Positions 8,424 to 17,266 of a DNA stretch of 64,000 nucleotides are shown here, in pieces (position 1 is the stretch's first letter; every line of letters starts with the position of its first letter). The stretch is from Streptomyces bacillaris (lineage in GTDB: Bacteria; Actinomycetota; Actinomycetes; Streptomycetales; Streptomycetaceae). The stretch is taken from positions 806,001-870,000 of the forward strand of contig NZ_CP029378.1 in NCBI RefSeq assembly GCF_003268675.1. Direction: 5' to 3'. The notes beneath the pieces were generated by a model. It was not told the origin of the DNA and did not search any database. It was given only the letters and a program-made list of their open reading frames with translations. The position numbers were made by a program, and so were the translations under genes.

Positions 8424-10175
8424 TCAGGGACGGCTGCCGGGGGCGCCCTGCTCGGTGAACGCCACCTCGATCCGCCACTGCCCGGTGCACAGGGTCAGAC
8501 CGTCCGTGAGGTCCTTCGCCCGGTCCGCGTCGGTCAGCCAGAGGTTGACGGCCGAGCCGAGCAGGATGGGGTCGAGCGGGGAGCGCCGGGCACCCCAGGA
8601 CCGTTCCGTACGAGCCTCCAGCAGGCGCCCGCCGCGCAGCCGGACCAGGCAGCGGCTCTCGTCCAGCCGGGCCACCAGCACGTTCAGGTTCTCGTACCGG
8701 ACGGCGGCCTCGGCCACCCAGTCCAGGGCGGCCACCTCGGCGTCCGCCGCCGTCCGCGCCAGCACCTCGGCCGCGTCGGGCCAGTGCGGGTGGTTCTCCT
8801 CGGTGGTGACGGCGTAGAAGCCGAGGGCCTCGGTGTGGTGCCCGGCCACCAGGGGGCGGCGCTGGAGGTCGACGGTGCCCCCGGCGTCATGGGCCCCGGT
8901 CACGTCGTACGCCGTGGCGGCCGTCCGGCGCACCGGCTCGGGGGCCGGTACGGGCAGGGGCAGGGGTGCCACGTCCGGCACCACGACCCCGCGCCGGGCG
9001 AGGAACGCGTACATCCGCGCCCGGGTCACCTCGCCCGAGGTGTCGACCGAGGCGAGCTGCCGGTCCACGACGGCCCGCAGCCCCGCCGGGTCGTGCCCGC
9101 GGGCCGCCGCCAGCAACTGCGCGTACACATCACCGTCGGGATCCAGCCGCGGCGCCCCCTGCCCGAACGCGGCGGCGGGCGACCGGGGGTCCAGCTCGTC
9201 GAGACCGGTGGCGGCGAGGAGGGTGACCCGGTCGGCGGCGGCCGAGTAGAAGGTCGTACTGCCGTGGTCACCGACCACCCAGTCGCTGGCCACCACCGCC
9301 GCGCGCCACCCCTCCTCCGGCGGGATGATCATGAGCCCCGCGTCCATCGCGGCGCCCAGCCGCTCCAGCACGCCCGGACGGCTGTGCCGGGCCCAGACGT
9401 TGGGGTGGAAGACGGCCGCCACGGCGAACTCGTCCACCGGGAGCGAGGTCATCAGCCGCAGCGGCAGCTCCGGATGGCGGCCGAGCAGCGAGTGCCGGCT
9501 CCAGGTCGAGTGGATCACCACCAGCCGCCGTCCGTCGACCGCGCCGAGCCGCGCCCGGTAACGGTCTCGGTGCTTCATGCTCGCGGTGATCCGCTGGAAG
9601 CACCAGTCACCGACGGCCAGGGCGTACGGAGCGGCCTCGGGGCAGGTCTCGGCCAGCCGGTCGATCTGATCCTGGTGCGAGACCCCGATCGCCTCCGGGA
9701 CGACCTTCCCCCGCCACATCAGCTCCCGGCGCGAGAGCCCCACCGGAGAGAACGTGTCGCCCGTCGACTCGGTCACGAGCCGGTTGTACCCGGCGCCGTG
9801 CGGCAGCACCATCAGCGGCGCGTTCAGCCGACGCATGGTCGGGTGGACCGAGCAGCTGACCGCCAGGTCGAAGGAGCGGCGGGTGGCCTCCTTCCAGCTC
9901 AGCACCTGGACGCCGAGCCCGGCCAGATAGGCGTCGAGCCCGTCCGCGAACGCCGAGCCGGGGTTGACCGTGTAGTACTTCTCGATCCCGTCCTCGGGGC
10001 GCAGCAGGTGCATGACGTCCAGCACCCGGGTCGCGGAGGTGAGCGTCCGGGCCACCCCGAGCACCTCCGCCTTCGGCGGGTCCCAGGTGTTCCACCGGTC
10101 GTGGCCGGGCCGGGTTCCACGGCGCGACCGGAACCGGGCGGACGTACGGCTGAGCAGCGACGGCACCGAGGACAA
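8424..10175 (-). CDS. Unknown protein with a GT-B / CDP-glycerol transferase-like core
   Basis: Protein of 583 aa without a clear named family. Residues about 110-340 resemble GT-B transferases of the CDP-glycerol glycerophosphotransferase type: LVVIHSTWSRHSLLGRHPE (a new strand and nucleotide loop), VAAVFHPNVW, and SDWVVGDHGSTTFYSAA, the position where that family has a conserved D-x-SS/ST motif near the phosphate site. The C-terminal 200 aa look like a separate unknown domain. No signal peptide or membrane segment. It follows the STAND ATPase gene by 49 bp and is probably co-transcribed. The transferase role is inference. Confidence 0.5.
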   Translation of the reverse strand: MSSVPSLLSRTSARFRSRRGTRPGHDRWNTWDPPKAEVLGVARTLTSATRVLDVMHLLRPEDGIEKYYTVNPGSAFADGLDAYLAGLGVQVLSWKEATRRSFDLAVSCSVHPTMRRLNAPLMVLPHGAGYNRLVTESTGDTFSPVGLSRRELMWRGKVVPEAIGVSHQDQIDRLAETCPEAAPYALAVGDWCFQRITASMKHRDRYRARLGAVDGRRLVVIHSTWSRHSLLGRHPELPLRLMTSLPVDEFAVAAVFHPNVWARHSRPGVLERLGAAMDAGLMIIPPEEGWRAAVVASDWVVGDHGSTTFYSAAADRVTLLAATGLDELDPRSPAAAFGQGAPRLDPDGDVYAQLLAAARGHDPAGLRAVVDRQLASVDTSGEVTRARMYAFLARRGVVVPDVAPLPLPVPAPEPVRRTAATAYDVTGAHDAGGTVDLQRRPLVAGHHTEALGFYAVTTEENHPHWPDAAEVLARTAADAEVAALDWVAEAAVRYENLNVLVARLDESRCLVRLRGGRLLEARTERSWGARRSPLDPILLGSAVNLWLTDADRAKDLTDGLTLCTGQWRIEVAFTEQGAPGSRP

Positions 10176-10224
10176 CGCGTGGCTCCGGGGGAAGGTGGGG
10201 ACAAGGAGAAGGGTAGGCGGAGGC

Positions 10225-12438
10225 TCAGGCCGTCGGCGCGGCCGGTGGCCTCAGTCCCATGGTCCGCCGCAACGCGCCGAGCTTCTCCTCGCAGGCGACC
10301 CGCAGCGGCCGGTCCTCGGCCCGGTCCGCGAGCGCGGTGAGCAGTTCGAGCGCCTGGTCGAGCTTGGCGAACTGCTTGAGCCCGGCCGCCGCGTCGGCCG
10401 CGGCACCCGCCGCGGCGACCGCCCGGTCCAGCGAGCCGAGCCCGGCGAAGGCGTGGGCCCGTACGAGGTCGATCCGGGGCAGCATGGGTTCGTCGCCGGT
10501 GGTCCGGGCGGTCTCCGCCGCCTCGTCCAGTACGTCGAGGGCGTCGGCCCACCGCTCCCCCGCCACCAGCGCCTGGGCCACGTTGTAGCTCTGCACGACG
10601 ATGCCGTGCGGGTCGGGGACGGCCCGGTTGGCCGCCAGCGCGCGTTCGAACAGCTCTCGCGCCTCCTCGGCCCGCTCCCGCGCGGCCCCGGGCGACTCCT
10701 CCGACCGGCCGCGCGCCAGGGCGATCAGCCCACGGCTCTCCTGGACGACCCCGCTCAGCCGCGGGTCACCGGCCAGCCCCAGGAGGTCCGCTGCGGCGTC
10801 GAGCTGGGACTCCGCCCGGTCGAGGTCGCCCAGCTCGTAGGCGGCCCGGGCGACCTGGTTCCGCATCCGGATCTCGACGTCGGGGCGCGCCTCGTGCTGG
10901 GCGGCCTCGATACCGAGGAGCCCCGACTCGACGCAGTCCGCGAGGTGTTTCCGGCTGTGGTAGAGCGCCCACAGCGACTCGCAGAGCCGCCACACGTCCT
11001 CGTACCAGCCTTCGTCGGCGGCCGCCCGGACGGCGGCCCGGAAGTTGGCGCGTTCGGCGTCGAGCCACTCCAGGGCATCGGGCCTGCCGGTGAACAGCGT
11101 GCCCCGCGCGGCGAGTTCGGAGAGCGGGCGGACCGGCGGCGGCTGGATCCTGAACCGGTCGCCCAGCACCAGCGCGTCGCCGTGGGCCGCCGCGTCGGCG
11201 TAGAAGTCCACGACGAGCCGCAGGACGGCGCGCCGCCGCTCCTCGGGCAACGCCCGTGCGCGCAGCCGGGCATGGGCCCGCACCACGTCGTGCAGTCGGT
11301 AGCGGCGGGGCCGGTCCGACGACTCCACCAGGACCGCGAGCCGGCAGGAGAGCAGCTCACCGAGGCCCTCGTCGACCTGGGTGGCGCCGGTGGCCGTCAG
11401 CAGGTCGGCCGTGGCCGTCGTGCCGGGCAGGACGCCCAGGAGGTCGTAGAGGTGCCGGGTGTGGCCGGAGACTCCCGCCACCACCGAGTCCAGCACCGTG
11501 TCGACGGCCTCGCCCACCCCGCCCTCCTCGGTCCCGCCGCCCGCGCCCATGGCCATGCCCGTCGCCTCACGTACACCGTCGTCACCCGTTCCGTACCGCC
11601 CGGCCGTCAGATCGCGCACCACGTCGTCGAGGGTCAGCTGCGGCCGGGCCGCCAGCCACTCCAGCGCGGCCCGCAGCGCCAACGGGTGCCCCGCGCAGAG
11701 CCGTACGACATCGGCGGCCTTCCCCTCGTCCGCGTCGGCGTGCCAACGGCGTACCAGCTCCGTCCCCGCCGCCCCGTCCAGCGGAGCGACATCGATGAGC
11801 ACGGCCCCGTCCATCAGCAGCGACGGCAGGACCCGGCGCCCGGTGGCCACGAGCAGCCCCTGCGGCGGGACGAGCGCCCTGACCTCCGGGGCGTGCTGGA
11901 CGTTGTCGACCTTCACCAGGAGGCGGAGCGTGGCGGCGACGCTGCGGAAGAGCGCCGTCCGTTCCGCGAGTCCGCCGGGCACGTAGTCCTTGTGGACCCT
12001 GAGGGCGCGCAGGAACTCCCCGAGCACCGCGGCGAGGTCGACCGCGCCGTCCCGGCGGTGGTCCGCCAGGTCGACGTAGAGCTGACCGTCGGGGAAGAGC
12101 CGGTGCAGCTCGCGCCGGACGGCCTGGGCGACGAGCTGCGTCTTGCCGACCCCGCCGACCCCGACCACCAGCACGACCCCCGGCTCCGGTCCGGCGGCCA
12201 GGGACAGGGCCGCGTCCCGCAGATCGGCCAGCTCCTTCGTCCGGTTGACGAACACCCGGCTGGGCATGGGTCCCTGGCTCGGCGGGACGTCCGGCGGGGG
12301 CGGGGGCAACTGGATGCCCTCGATGTGCTGGGCCATCAGCAGGGGCCCGACGATCACGGCGTCCCCCGACACCGTGTTGTGCGTCGATGACACCGTGTCG
12401 TGCGTCGATCCGCCGCCGTCCGTACCGAGGCCGTTCAA
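10225..12438 (-). CDS. STAND NTPase: NB-ARC ATPase with TPR-like C-terminus
   Basis: Protein of 737 aa from a TTG start at 12438, chosen because AAGGAG lies 5 bases upstream; the longer open frame reads back through an opposite-strand gene. The N-terminus has repeated THDTVS / THNTVSGDAVIVGP segments, typical of actinomycete NB-ARC proteins. It continues with P-loop VVGVGGVGKTQLV, Walker B-like LLVKVDN, GLLVATGR, and a GHPLALRAAL motif (GxP type). The C-terminal half is an Ala/Leu-rich helical array resembling TPR repeats. STAND ATPases act as signal-triggered oligomerising switches in regulation or phage defence. The downstream GT-B-like protein may be its effector or partner. Confidence 0.8.
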   Translation of the reverse strand: MNGLGTDGGGSTHDTVSSTHNTVSGDAVIVGPLLMAQHIEGIQLPPPPPDVPPSQGPMPSRVFVNRTKELADLRDAALSLAAGPEPGVVLVVGVGGVGKTQLVAQAVRRELHRLFPDGQLYVDLADHRRDGAVDLAAVLGEFLRALRVHKDYVPGGLAERTALFRSVAATLRLLVKVDNVQHAPEVRALVPPQGLLVATGRRVLPSLLMDGAVLIDVAPLDGAAGTELVRRWHADADEGKAADVVRLCAGHPLALRAALEWLAARPQLTLDDVVRDLTAGRYGTGDDGVREATGMAMGAGGGTEEGGVGEAVDTVLDSVVAGVSGHTRHLYDLLGVLPGTTATADLLTATGATQVDEGLGELLSCRLAVLVESSDRPRRYRLHDVVRAHARLRARALPEERRRAVLRLVVDFYADAAAHGDALVLGDRFRIQPPPVRPLSELAARGTLFTGRPDALEWLDAERANFRAAVRAAADEGWYEDVWRLCESLWALYHSRKHLADCVESGLLGIEAAQHEARPDVEIRMRNQVARAAYELGDLDRAESQLDAAADLLGLAGDPRLSGVVQESRGLIALARGRSEESPGAARERAEEARELFERALAANRAVPDPHGIVVQSYNVAQALVAGERWADALDVLDEAAETARTTGDEPMLPRIDLVRAHAFAGLGSLDRAVAAAGAAADAAAGLKQFAKLDQALELLTALADRAEDRPLRVACEEKLGALRRTMGLRPPAAPTA
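12369..12410. repeat. 21-bp tandem duplication in the STAND gene 5' end
   Basis: Two adjacent 21-bp units (12369-12389 and 12390-12410) differing at about two positions. They encode the doubled T-H-[DN]-T-V-S peptide near the N-terminus of the NB-ARC protein, so the duplication is in frame. Confidence 0.75.
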
Positions 12439-12558
12439 CCCGTCTCCTTCCGCCGGTGCGCCGCCCCACCGAGGTGAACGCGCCGGTTCCCTTCCCGGCT
12501 TCCGCGTTCCGGAACCCGCCCCGGCCTCGCACTGTAGCCCCGCTCTACGATCGGAGGC

Positions 12559-13293
12559 GTGTGCGCAGACGTCATAGTCGCCGAGGACGACGAGAAGCAG
12601 GCCGAACTCATACGCCGCTATCTGGAACGGGAAGGACACGCCGTACGGATCGTGGGCGACGGGCTCGCCGCGCTCGACGCCGTCCGGCACCGGGAACCCG
12701 ACCTGCTGGTTCTCGATGTGATGATGCCTCGGGCGGACGGTCTCGACGTGGTGCGGGTGCTGCGGGCCGAGGCCCGGGAGCTGCCGGTGCTGATGCTGAC
12801 CGCCCGGACCACCGAGGACGACCTGCTGCTGGGGCTCGACCTCGGCGCCGACGACTACATGACCAAGCCGTACAGCCCGCGTGAGCTGATGGCCCGGGTG
12901 CGTACGCTGTTGCGCCGCGCCCGCCGTCCGGGCGGTGCGGCACCGGTGGCCGAGGACCCCGTCCTGCGGGTGGGCGGCCTGGTGGTCGATCCGGAGCGGC
13001 ACGAGGTGACGGTGGACGGCGAGCCGGTGGAGTGCACCCGGGGCGAGTTCCGGATCCTGGCCGCGCTGGCGGCCGGTCCCGACCGGGTGTTCAGCAGGCA
13101 GCGGCTGCTGGAGGAGCTGCACGGCTTCGACCGCTACATCAGCAACCGGACGGTCGATGTGCACATCATGAACCTGCGCAAGAAGATCGAGCCCGCTCCC
13201 CGGCGGCCGGTGCGCCTGCTCACCGTCTTCGGCGTCGGCTACAAGCTGACCGACCCGGACCGGGCCGGGACGAAGGCCGCACGGCATGCGTAG
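12559..13293 (+). CDS. OmpR/PhoB-family response regulator
   Basis: Protein of 244 aa: receiver domain with acidic pair EDD near residue 9, phospho-acceptor Asp in LLVLDVMMP, Thr in MLTART and Lys in MTKPYSPREL. A winged-helix DNA-binding domain follows (residues about 130-235, ending TVFGVGYKL). GTG at 12559 follows GGAGG by only one base, which is unusually close, so the true start may differ. The stop overlaps the histidine kinase start by 8 bp, indicating a cognate pair. Target genes are not evident; the neighbouring secreted protein and sortase are candidates. Confidence 0.93.
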   Translation: MCADVIVAEDDEKQAELIRRYLEREGHAVRIVGDGLAALDAVRHREPDLLVLDVMMPRADGLDVVRVLRAEARELPVLMLTARTTEDDLLLGLDLGADDYMTKPYSPRELMARVRTLLRRARRPGGAAPVAEDPVLRVGGLVVDPERHEVTVDGEPVECTRGEFRILAALAAGPDRVFSRQRLLEELHGFDRYISNRTVDVHIMNLRKKIEPAPRRPVRLLTVFGVGYKLTDPDRAGTKAARHA

Positions 13294-15526
13294 GGGCCGG
13301 GAGGCCGGTACGGACAGCGTACGTAAGGGCCGCGAGGCCGGTCCGCACCGCGTGCGTAAAGGCCGCGAGGGAGGCCGGGCCCGCTCCCGCTCCCGGGTGC
13401 CGTTGCGGCGGAGTCTGCTGGGGCGGCTGCTGGGCGTGTCGGCGCTGGTCGCCGCGTGTTCGGTGGCCGCCACCGCCTGGCTCGCCGTCCAGACCACCTC
13501 GGGCGCGATCCGGCAGGAGCAGGGTCGCAACCTCACCGCCGACGCCCGGATCTACGACACCCTGCTCGGCTATGCCGCGCAGAACCCCACGTGGAACGGG
13601 GTGGACGCGACCGTACGGAAACTGGCCGAGGAGTCGGGCCGCCGCATCGCGCTCACCACGCAGAGCAGACAGCCGCTCGCGGACTCCGCCACCGCCGAGG
13701 TCCCGCCGCCGCTGCCGCCGCAGGCCTCGGCGGTGGTCGACCCGCTCTCCGTGGACACCGTCCTGGCCGCCCGGTCCACCGAGGGGCAGGGCACGGCCGC
13801 CGACCGGATCGACCCGCGCGCGGTGGGGCCGTTCCTGCTGCCGGCGGCCGAGCGAACGGAGCTGCGGCAGCTCGCAGAACGGCACGCGGCCTGCCTGAAC
13901 CGGTCGGGGATCGCCGCCGACGTGGTCGTCGGACCGAGCGGACGGCCCCGGATCCAGATGGTGGGCAGCGTCCCCGAACGCGCGCTCAGCACCAAGTGCG
14001 AATCCATCGGCCTGAACGCGCCCACCCGGACCGAACGCAAGGCGCTCGACGCGCTCAACGGTCTGGCCGACGCCTGCCTGAAGCGCCAGGGAAGGGAGGG
14101 GGTGCGGCTGGACCAGAACCTGTTCTGGGGCGAGGACGTCGCCGTGACCCGGCCGGGTCAGCTCCCCTATCCCGTACCGAGCGACGCGCGGGCGGCCCGT
14201 CCCGCCCCGGTCGCGGAACCGCCCCGGGAGTTCACCGGGGAGGACGACCGGGCCATCGCCTCGTGCGTGGGGACGGCCCGCAGCGAACAGCTCGGTTCGT
14301 ACGTCGCATCGCCCGCACTCCTGTTCATCGGTGACGAGGGCGGCGCGACGGTGCCCGGCTTCGACCTCTCCCCCGCCAACACCGCGAAGATCGCCGGGGC
14401 GGCGGCGCTGGTCCTGGCGCTGACCGTGGGCGCGTCGGTGCTCGCGGGCGCCCGACTGGTCCGCCCGCTGCACGCGCTGACCGGAGCCGCCCAGCGGATG
14501 CGGGACGGCGAGGAGTCCGCCTCCGTCCCGGTCTCGGGGGACGACGAGATCGCCCGGCTGGCCGCCGCGTTCAACGACATGTCCGCGCACCGGGCCCGCC
14601 TGGAGGAGCAGCGCCGGGCCATGGTCAGCGATGTGGCCCATGAGCTGCGGACCCCGCTGAGCAACATCCGGGGCTGGCTGGAGGCGGCCCAGGACGGCCT
14701 GGCGGACCCGGATCCGGCGTTCGTCTCCTCGCTGCTGGAGGAGGCGGTGCAGCTCCAGCACATCATCGACGACCTCCAGGACCTGGCCGCCGCCGACGCG
14801 GGCGTACTCCGGCTGCACCCCGAACCGGTGCGCGTCGGGGAGCTGTTGGGCCAGGTCGCCGCTGCCCACCAGGCCCGCGCGGACACGGCGGAGGTCACGC
14901 TGAGGGTGGAGTCGGCGGACGGGCGGGTGCCGGAGGTGGCGGCGGACCCGGTGCGGCTGCGGCAGGCGGTGGGGAACCTGGTCTCCAACGCCGTACGGCA
15001 CACTCCGCCGGGCGGGACGGTGACGCTGCGCGCGTACGGGGGCGGGGCGGCGGGGGGCGGTGCCGGGTCCCGGTCCGAGGACGGGTCCGGGTCCGATTCC
15101 CCGACCGGGCACGGGTCCGAGGACGGGTCCGGGTCCGATTCCCCGACCGGGCACGGGTCCGAGGACGGGTCCGGGTCCGATTCCCCGACCGGGCACGGGT
15201 CCGAGGGCGGGTCCGGGTCCAGGGGCGGGCACGGGTCCGAGGGTGGGTCCGGGCCCAGGGGCGGGTCCGGTTTCCCGCCCGGTGACGTGGTGATCGAGGT
15301 GGCGGACACCGGGACCGGCATTCCGGCCGAGGATCTCCCGTACGTCTTCGACCGCTTCTGGCGTGCGGAGAAGTCCCGCAGCCGCCGTACGGGAGGCAGC
15401 GGGCTCGGGCTCGCCATCGTCCGGAAGCTGGCGGAGGCCCATGGCGGGACGGCGGGCGCGGCGAGCACGGAGGGCGAGGGTTCGGTGTTCTCCATCCGCC
15501 TCCCGGGCCCTGCGCCGACGCCCTGA
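13286..15526 (+). CDS. Membrane sensor histidine kinase with a repeat insertion in its ATPase domain
   Basis: Protein of 746 aa: TM1 near residues 45-68, a long extracytoplasmic region (about 300 aa), TM2 near 366-388, HAMP, HisKA with phospho-His in DVAHELRTP (about residue 452), then HATPase_c with N-box NLVSNAVRH (about 565), G1 box DTGTGIP (about 674) and G2 GGSGLGLAI (about 705). N-box and G1 are about 110 residues apart instead of the usual 30-40, because a Gly/Ser/Asp-rich segment (about 590-665) encoded by a 42-bp tandem repeat is inserted between two beta strands. The kinase starts 8 bp inside the regulator gene. Confidence 0.92.
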   Translation: MRRGREAGTDSVRKGREAGPHRVRKGREGGRARSRSRVPLRRSLLGRLLGVSALVAACSVAATAWLAVQTTSGAIRQEQGRNLTADARIYDTLLGYAAQNPTWNGVDATVRKLAEESGRRIALTTQSRQPLADSATAEVPPPLPPQASAVVDPLSVDTVLAARSTEGQGTAADRIDPRAVGPFLLPAAERTELRQLAERHAACLNRSGIAADVVVGPSGRPRIQMVGSVPERALSTKCESIGLNAPTRTERKALDALNGLADACLKRQGREGVRLDQNLFWGEDVAVTRPGQLPYPVPSDARAARPAPVAEPPREFTGEDDRAIASCVGTARSEQLGSYVASPALLFIGDEGGATVPGFDLSPANTAKIAGAAALVLALTVGASVLAGARLVRPLHALTGAAQRMRDGEESASVPVSGDDEIARLAAAFNDMSAHRARLEEQRRAMVSDVAHELRTPLSNIRGWLEAAQDGLADPDPAFVSSLLEEAVQLQHIIDDLQDLAAADAGVLRLHPEPVRVGELLGQVAAAHQARADTAEVTLRVESADGRVPEVAADPVRLRQAVGNLVSNAVRHTPPGGTVTLRAYGGGAAGGGAGSRSEDGSGSDSPTGHGSEDGSGSDSPTGHGSEDGSGSDSPTGHGSEGGSGSRGGHGSEGGSGPRGGSGFPPGDVVIEVADTGTGIPAEDLPYVFDRFWRAEKSRSRRTGGSGLGLAIVRKLAEAHGGTAGAASTEGEGSVFSIRLPGPAPTP
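15071..15270. repeat. In-frame 42-bp minisatellite within the histidine kinase gene
   Basis: Three nearly perfect 42-bp units at 15071-15112, 15113-15154 and 15155-15196, each encoding [GR]SEDGSGSDSPTGH, followed by degenerate shorter copies to about 15270 (GSEGGSGSRGGH type). Units are multiples of three, so copy-number change keeps the frame. Confidence 0.9.
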
Positions 15527-15720
15527 CGGGTCCGGGCAGGCGCCCCCCGACAGGGTCCGGGCAGATGCCCAGACGGGCCGGGGCAGGCGCCTCTGACAGG
15601 GTCCGGGTGGATGTCCTGACGCGGCCGGGGCGGGTGCCCCTGGCAGGGACCGGACAGGTGCCCTGACGGGGGCCGAGCGGGTGCCCCTCACAGGAGCCCG
15701 GGCGGGCGCCCTGATCGGAT
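15527..15720. repeat. Degenerate GC-rich repeats downstream of the kinase gene
   Basis: The 190 bp after the kinase stop consist of imperfect copies, roughly 35 bp long, of a phrase like GACAGGGTCCGGGCAGGCGC followed by CCTGAC. I see no gene here. The phrase GGGTCCGGG also occurs in the minisatellite inside the kinase gene, so both may have expanded from similar sequence. The remaining 120 bp up to the next gene carry only its presumed promoter and ribosome site. Confidence 0.55.
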
Positions 15721-15840
15721 GACCACAGCGTCCTGACAGCTTCCTCATATCTCCCCGACAGCCTGGCTCCCAGCCCCGCACCCGGTGCACACCCGCACCC
15801 GGGCCCGCCGCGGGGCGACGTAGGAAATGGAGCCATCCGT

Positions 15841-16320
15841 ATGACAGCTGTGACCACCGCTCGCCTCACCCTGCGCACGGCCGTGCTCGCCGCCGTGGCG
15901 GCCGGTGCGGTGCTGGTCCCGTCCACCGCCGCCCTCGCCGACGCGACCCCGAAGCCGTCGGCGCCCGCCGAGAGCGCCCCCGAGGTGTCGCCGGAGCGGC
16001 AGAAGGCGGCCGAAGCCGCCAAGGCCGCGGAGGCGGCCAAGGACGCGCCGAAGGAGGCCCGTCCCTCCGCCGTGCCCCGTGGCGGCGTCGCGGCGGGCGA
16101 CCGCCCGGCCCCCGCCTCCGACCAGGACACGGCGGCCAAGGAGAGGGCGGCCAAGGAGGCCGCCGCCAAGCCGGAGGCCGCGCCGCGCGGTGGCGTGGCG
16201 GCCGGTGAACGCCCGGCCGGCAACGACTCCACCGGCACCACGGCCCTCGCGGGCACGGCGGCCGGGCTCGCGCTGCTCGCGGGCGCGGGCACCCTCGTGG
16301 TGCGCCGCCGCAACGGCTGA
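15841..16320 (+). CDS. Secreted Ala/Pro/Lys-rich protein with C-terminal membrane anchor
   Basis: Protein of 159 aa. It has a Sec signal peptide (hydrophobic 13-33, cleavage after ALA near 33), then a low-complexity charged Ala-rich stalk. The motif PRGGVAAG[DE]RPA occurs twice (79-90 and 115-126). The end is a hydrophobic helix followed by VVRRRNG, laid out like a cell-wall sorting signal, but no LPxTG or LAxTG motif precedes it. GGAG lies 8 bases before the ATG. The next gene is a sortase, suggesting surface localisation. No enzymatic domain is seen. Confidence 0.7.
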   Translation: MTAVTTARLTLRTAVLAAVAAGAVLVPSTAALADATPKPSAPAESAPEVSPERQKAAEAAKAAEAAKDAPKEARPSAVPRGGVAAGDRPAPASDQDTAAKERAAKEAAAKPEAAPRGGVAAGERPAGNDSTGTTALAGTAAGLALLAGAGTLVVRRRNG

Positions 16321-16344
16321 CCCGTCGCCACCGTCCACCCCTGA

Positions 16345-16391
16345 CACCGGGTGTGGCGCCGTCCCGCACCGGGGCGGCGCCACACCCGGTG
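16345..16391 (+). terminator. Strong 17-bp hairpin between secreted-protein gene and sortase
   Basis: Perfect inverted repeat: left arm CACCGGGTGTGGCGCCG (16345-16361), right arm 16375-16391, 13-base loop. It lies 25 bp after the stop of the 159-aa protein gene and ends 20 bp before the sortase start. No T-tract follows, as is common in Streptomyces. It may reduce rather than abolish read-through. Confidence 0.75.
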
Positions 16392-16410
16392 GTGCCCCTG
16401 GAGCCTCCTG

Positions 16411-17093
16411 ATGCACGCTCGCCCCTCCCTCCTCCGCCGCCACCGTCCCGCTTCGGCCGCACTGGTGGCGGCGCTGGTGACCTGCGCCGCCCTGACGGCC
16501 TGCGCGGGACCGGTGCCTTCACCCGCCACGTCCGCGGCGCCGCAGACCACCGCGCCCCCCGGCCCGGCGTCCTCCAGCGGAACCGCCACCTCCGACGCCG
16601 CCACCCCGACAACGCGGTCGGCGACGACACGGCCTCCGAACCGGCCTCGGACGCGGCCCCCACCCAGGTCTCCATCCCCTCCCTCAAGATCCGCAGCTCC
16701 CTCATGCGCCTGGGGCTCAACCCGGACGGCACGGTCGAGGTCCCGCCCGCCGAGCAGGGCATGACGGCGGGCTGGTACACGGGCGGGGCCGTTCCCGGCC
16801 GCCCGGGCCCCGCCGTCCTGATCGGCCACAACGACACCCGCTTCGGCCGGGCCGTCTTCCACGACCTCAAGGACATCGCCAAGGGCGCCGAGGTGCTCGT
16901 CCGGGGCGGCGACGGCACGTCGCGGAGCTTCACCGTGACGGGCAAGGAGACGGTGAACAAGAAGGCGTTCCCCACCGAGCGCGTCTACGGCGCCACCGCG
17001 GGCAGCACGCTGCGGCTGATCACCTGCGACGGCGCGTTCGACGACGAGGGACACCCGGTGGACAACCTGATCGTCTACGCCGAGCCGAGCTGA
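16411..17093 (+). pseudogene. Class E/F-type sortase gene with a one-base frameshift
   Basis: ATG at 16411 has GGAG 7 bases upstream and encodes a membrane or lipoprotein leader (basic start, hydrophobic 16-30, lipobox LTAC) plus a Pro/Thr/Ser linker. At the C4 run 16604-16607 this frame diverges, and the sortase domain continues one frame back: TQVSIPSLKIRSSLM, catalytic His in VLIGHNDTRFG and catalytic Cys in LRLITCDG, ending at 17093. Adding one C to the run joins the two parts perfectly. So the gene is a recent frameshift mutant, a slippage-controlled gene or an assembly error. The sortase would process surface proteins, possibly the neighbouring 159-aa protein. Confidence 0.8.
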
Positions 17094-17266
17094 GCCGGGG
17101 CGAACCGGGTCGGGTCGAGTCGAATCGGGCCGAGTCGATCTTTGGCCGAATCCAGATGGCAGCGAGCCGGACAGACTCCTGGCATCCGATGTCTACCCGT
17201 GGGTAACTGCCGCTGCTTTGATGGGTGCACCCCGGTACGCCCCCACTCACTTCAGCAGGAGACCTC

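Noticed and set aside
12439..13536. N-terminal extension of the STAND ATPase frame
   Set aside because: It reads antisense through the response regulator gene; the TTG at 12438 has a proper ribosome site.
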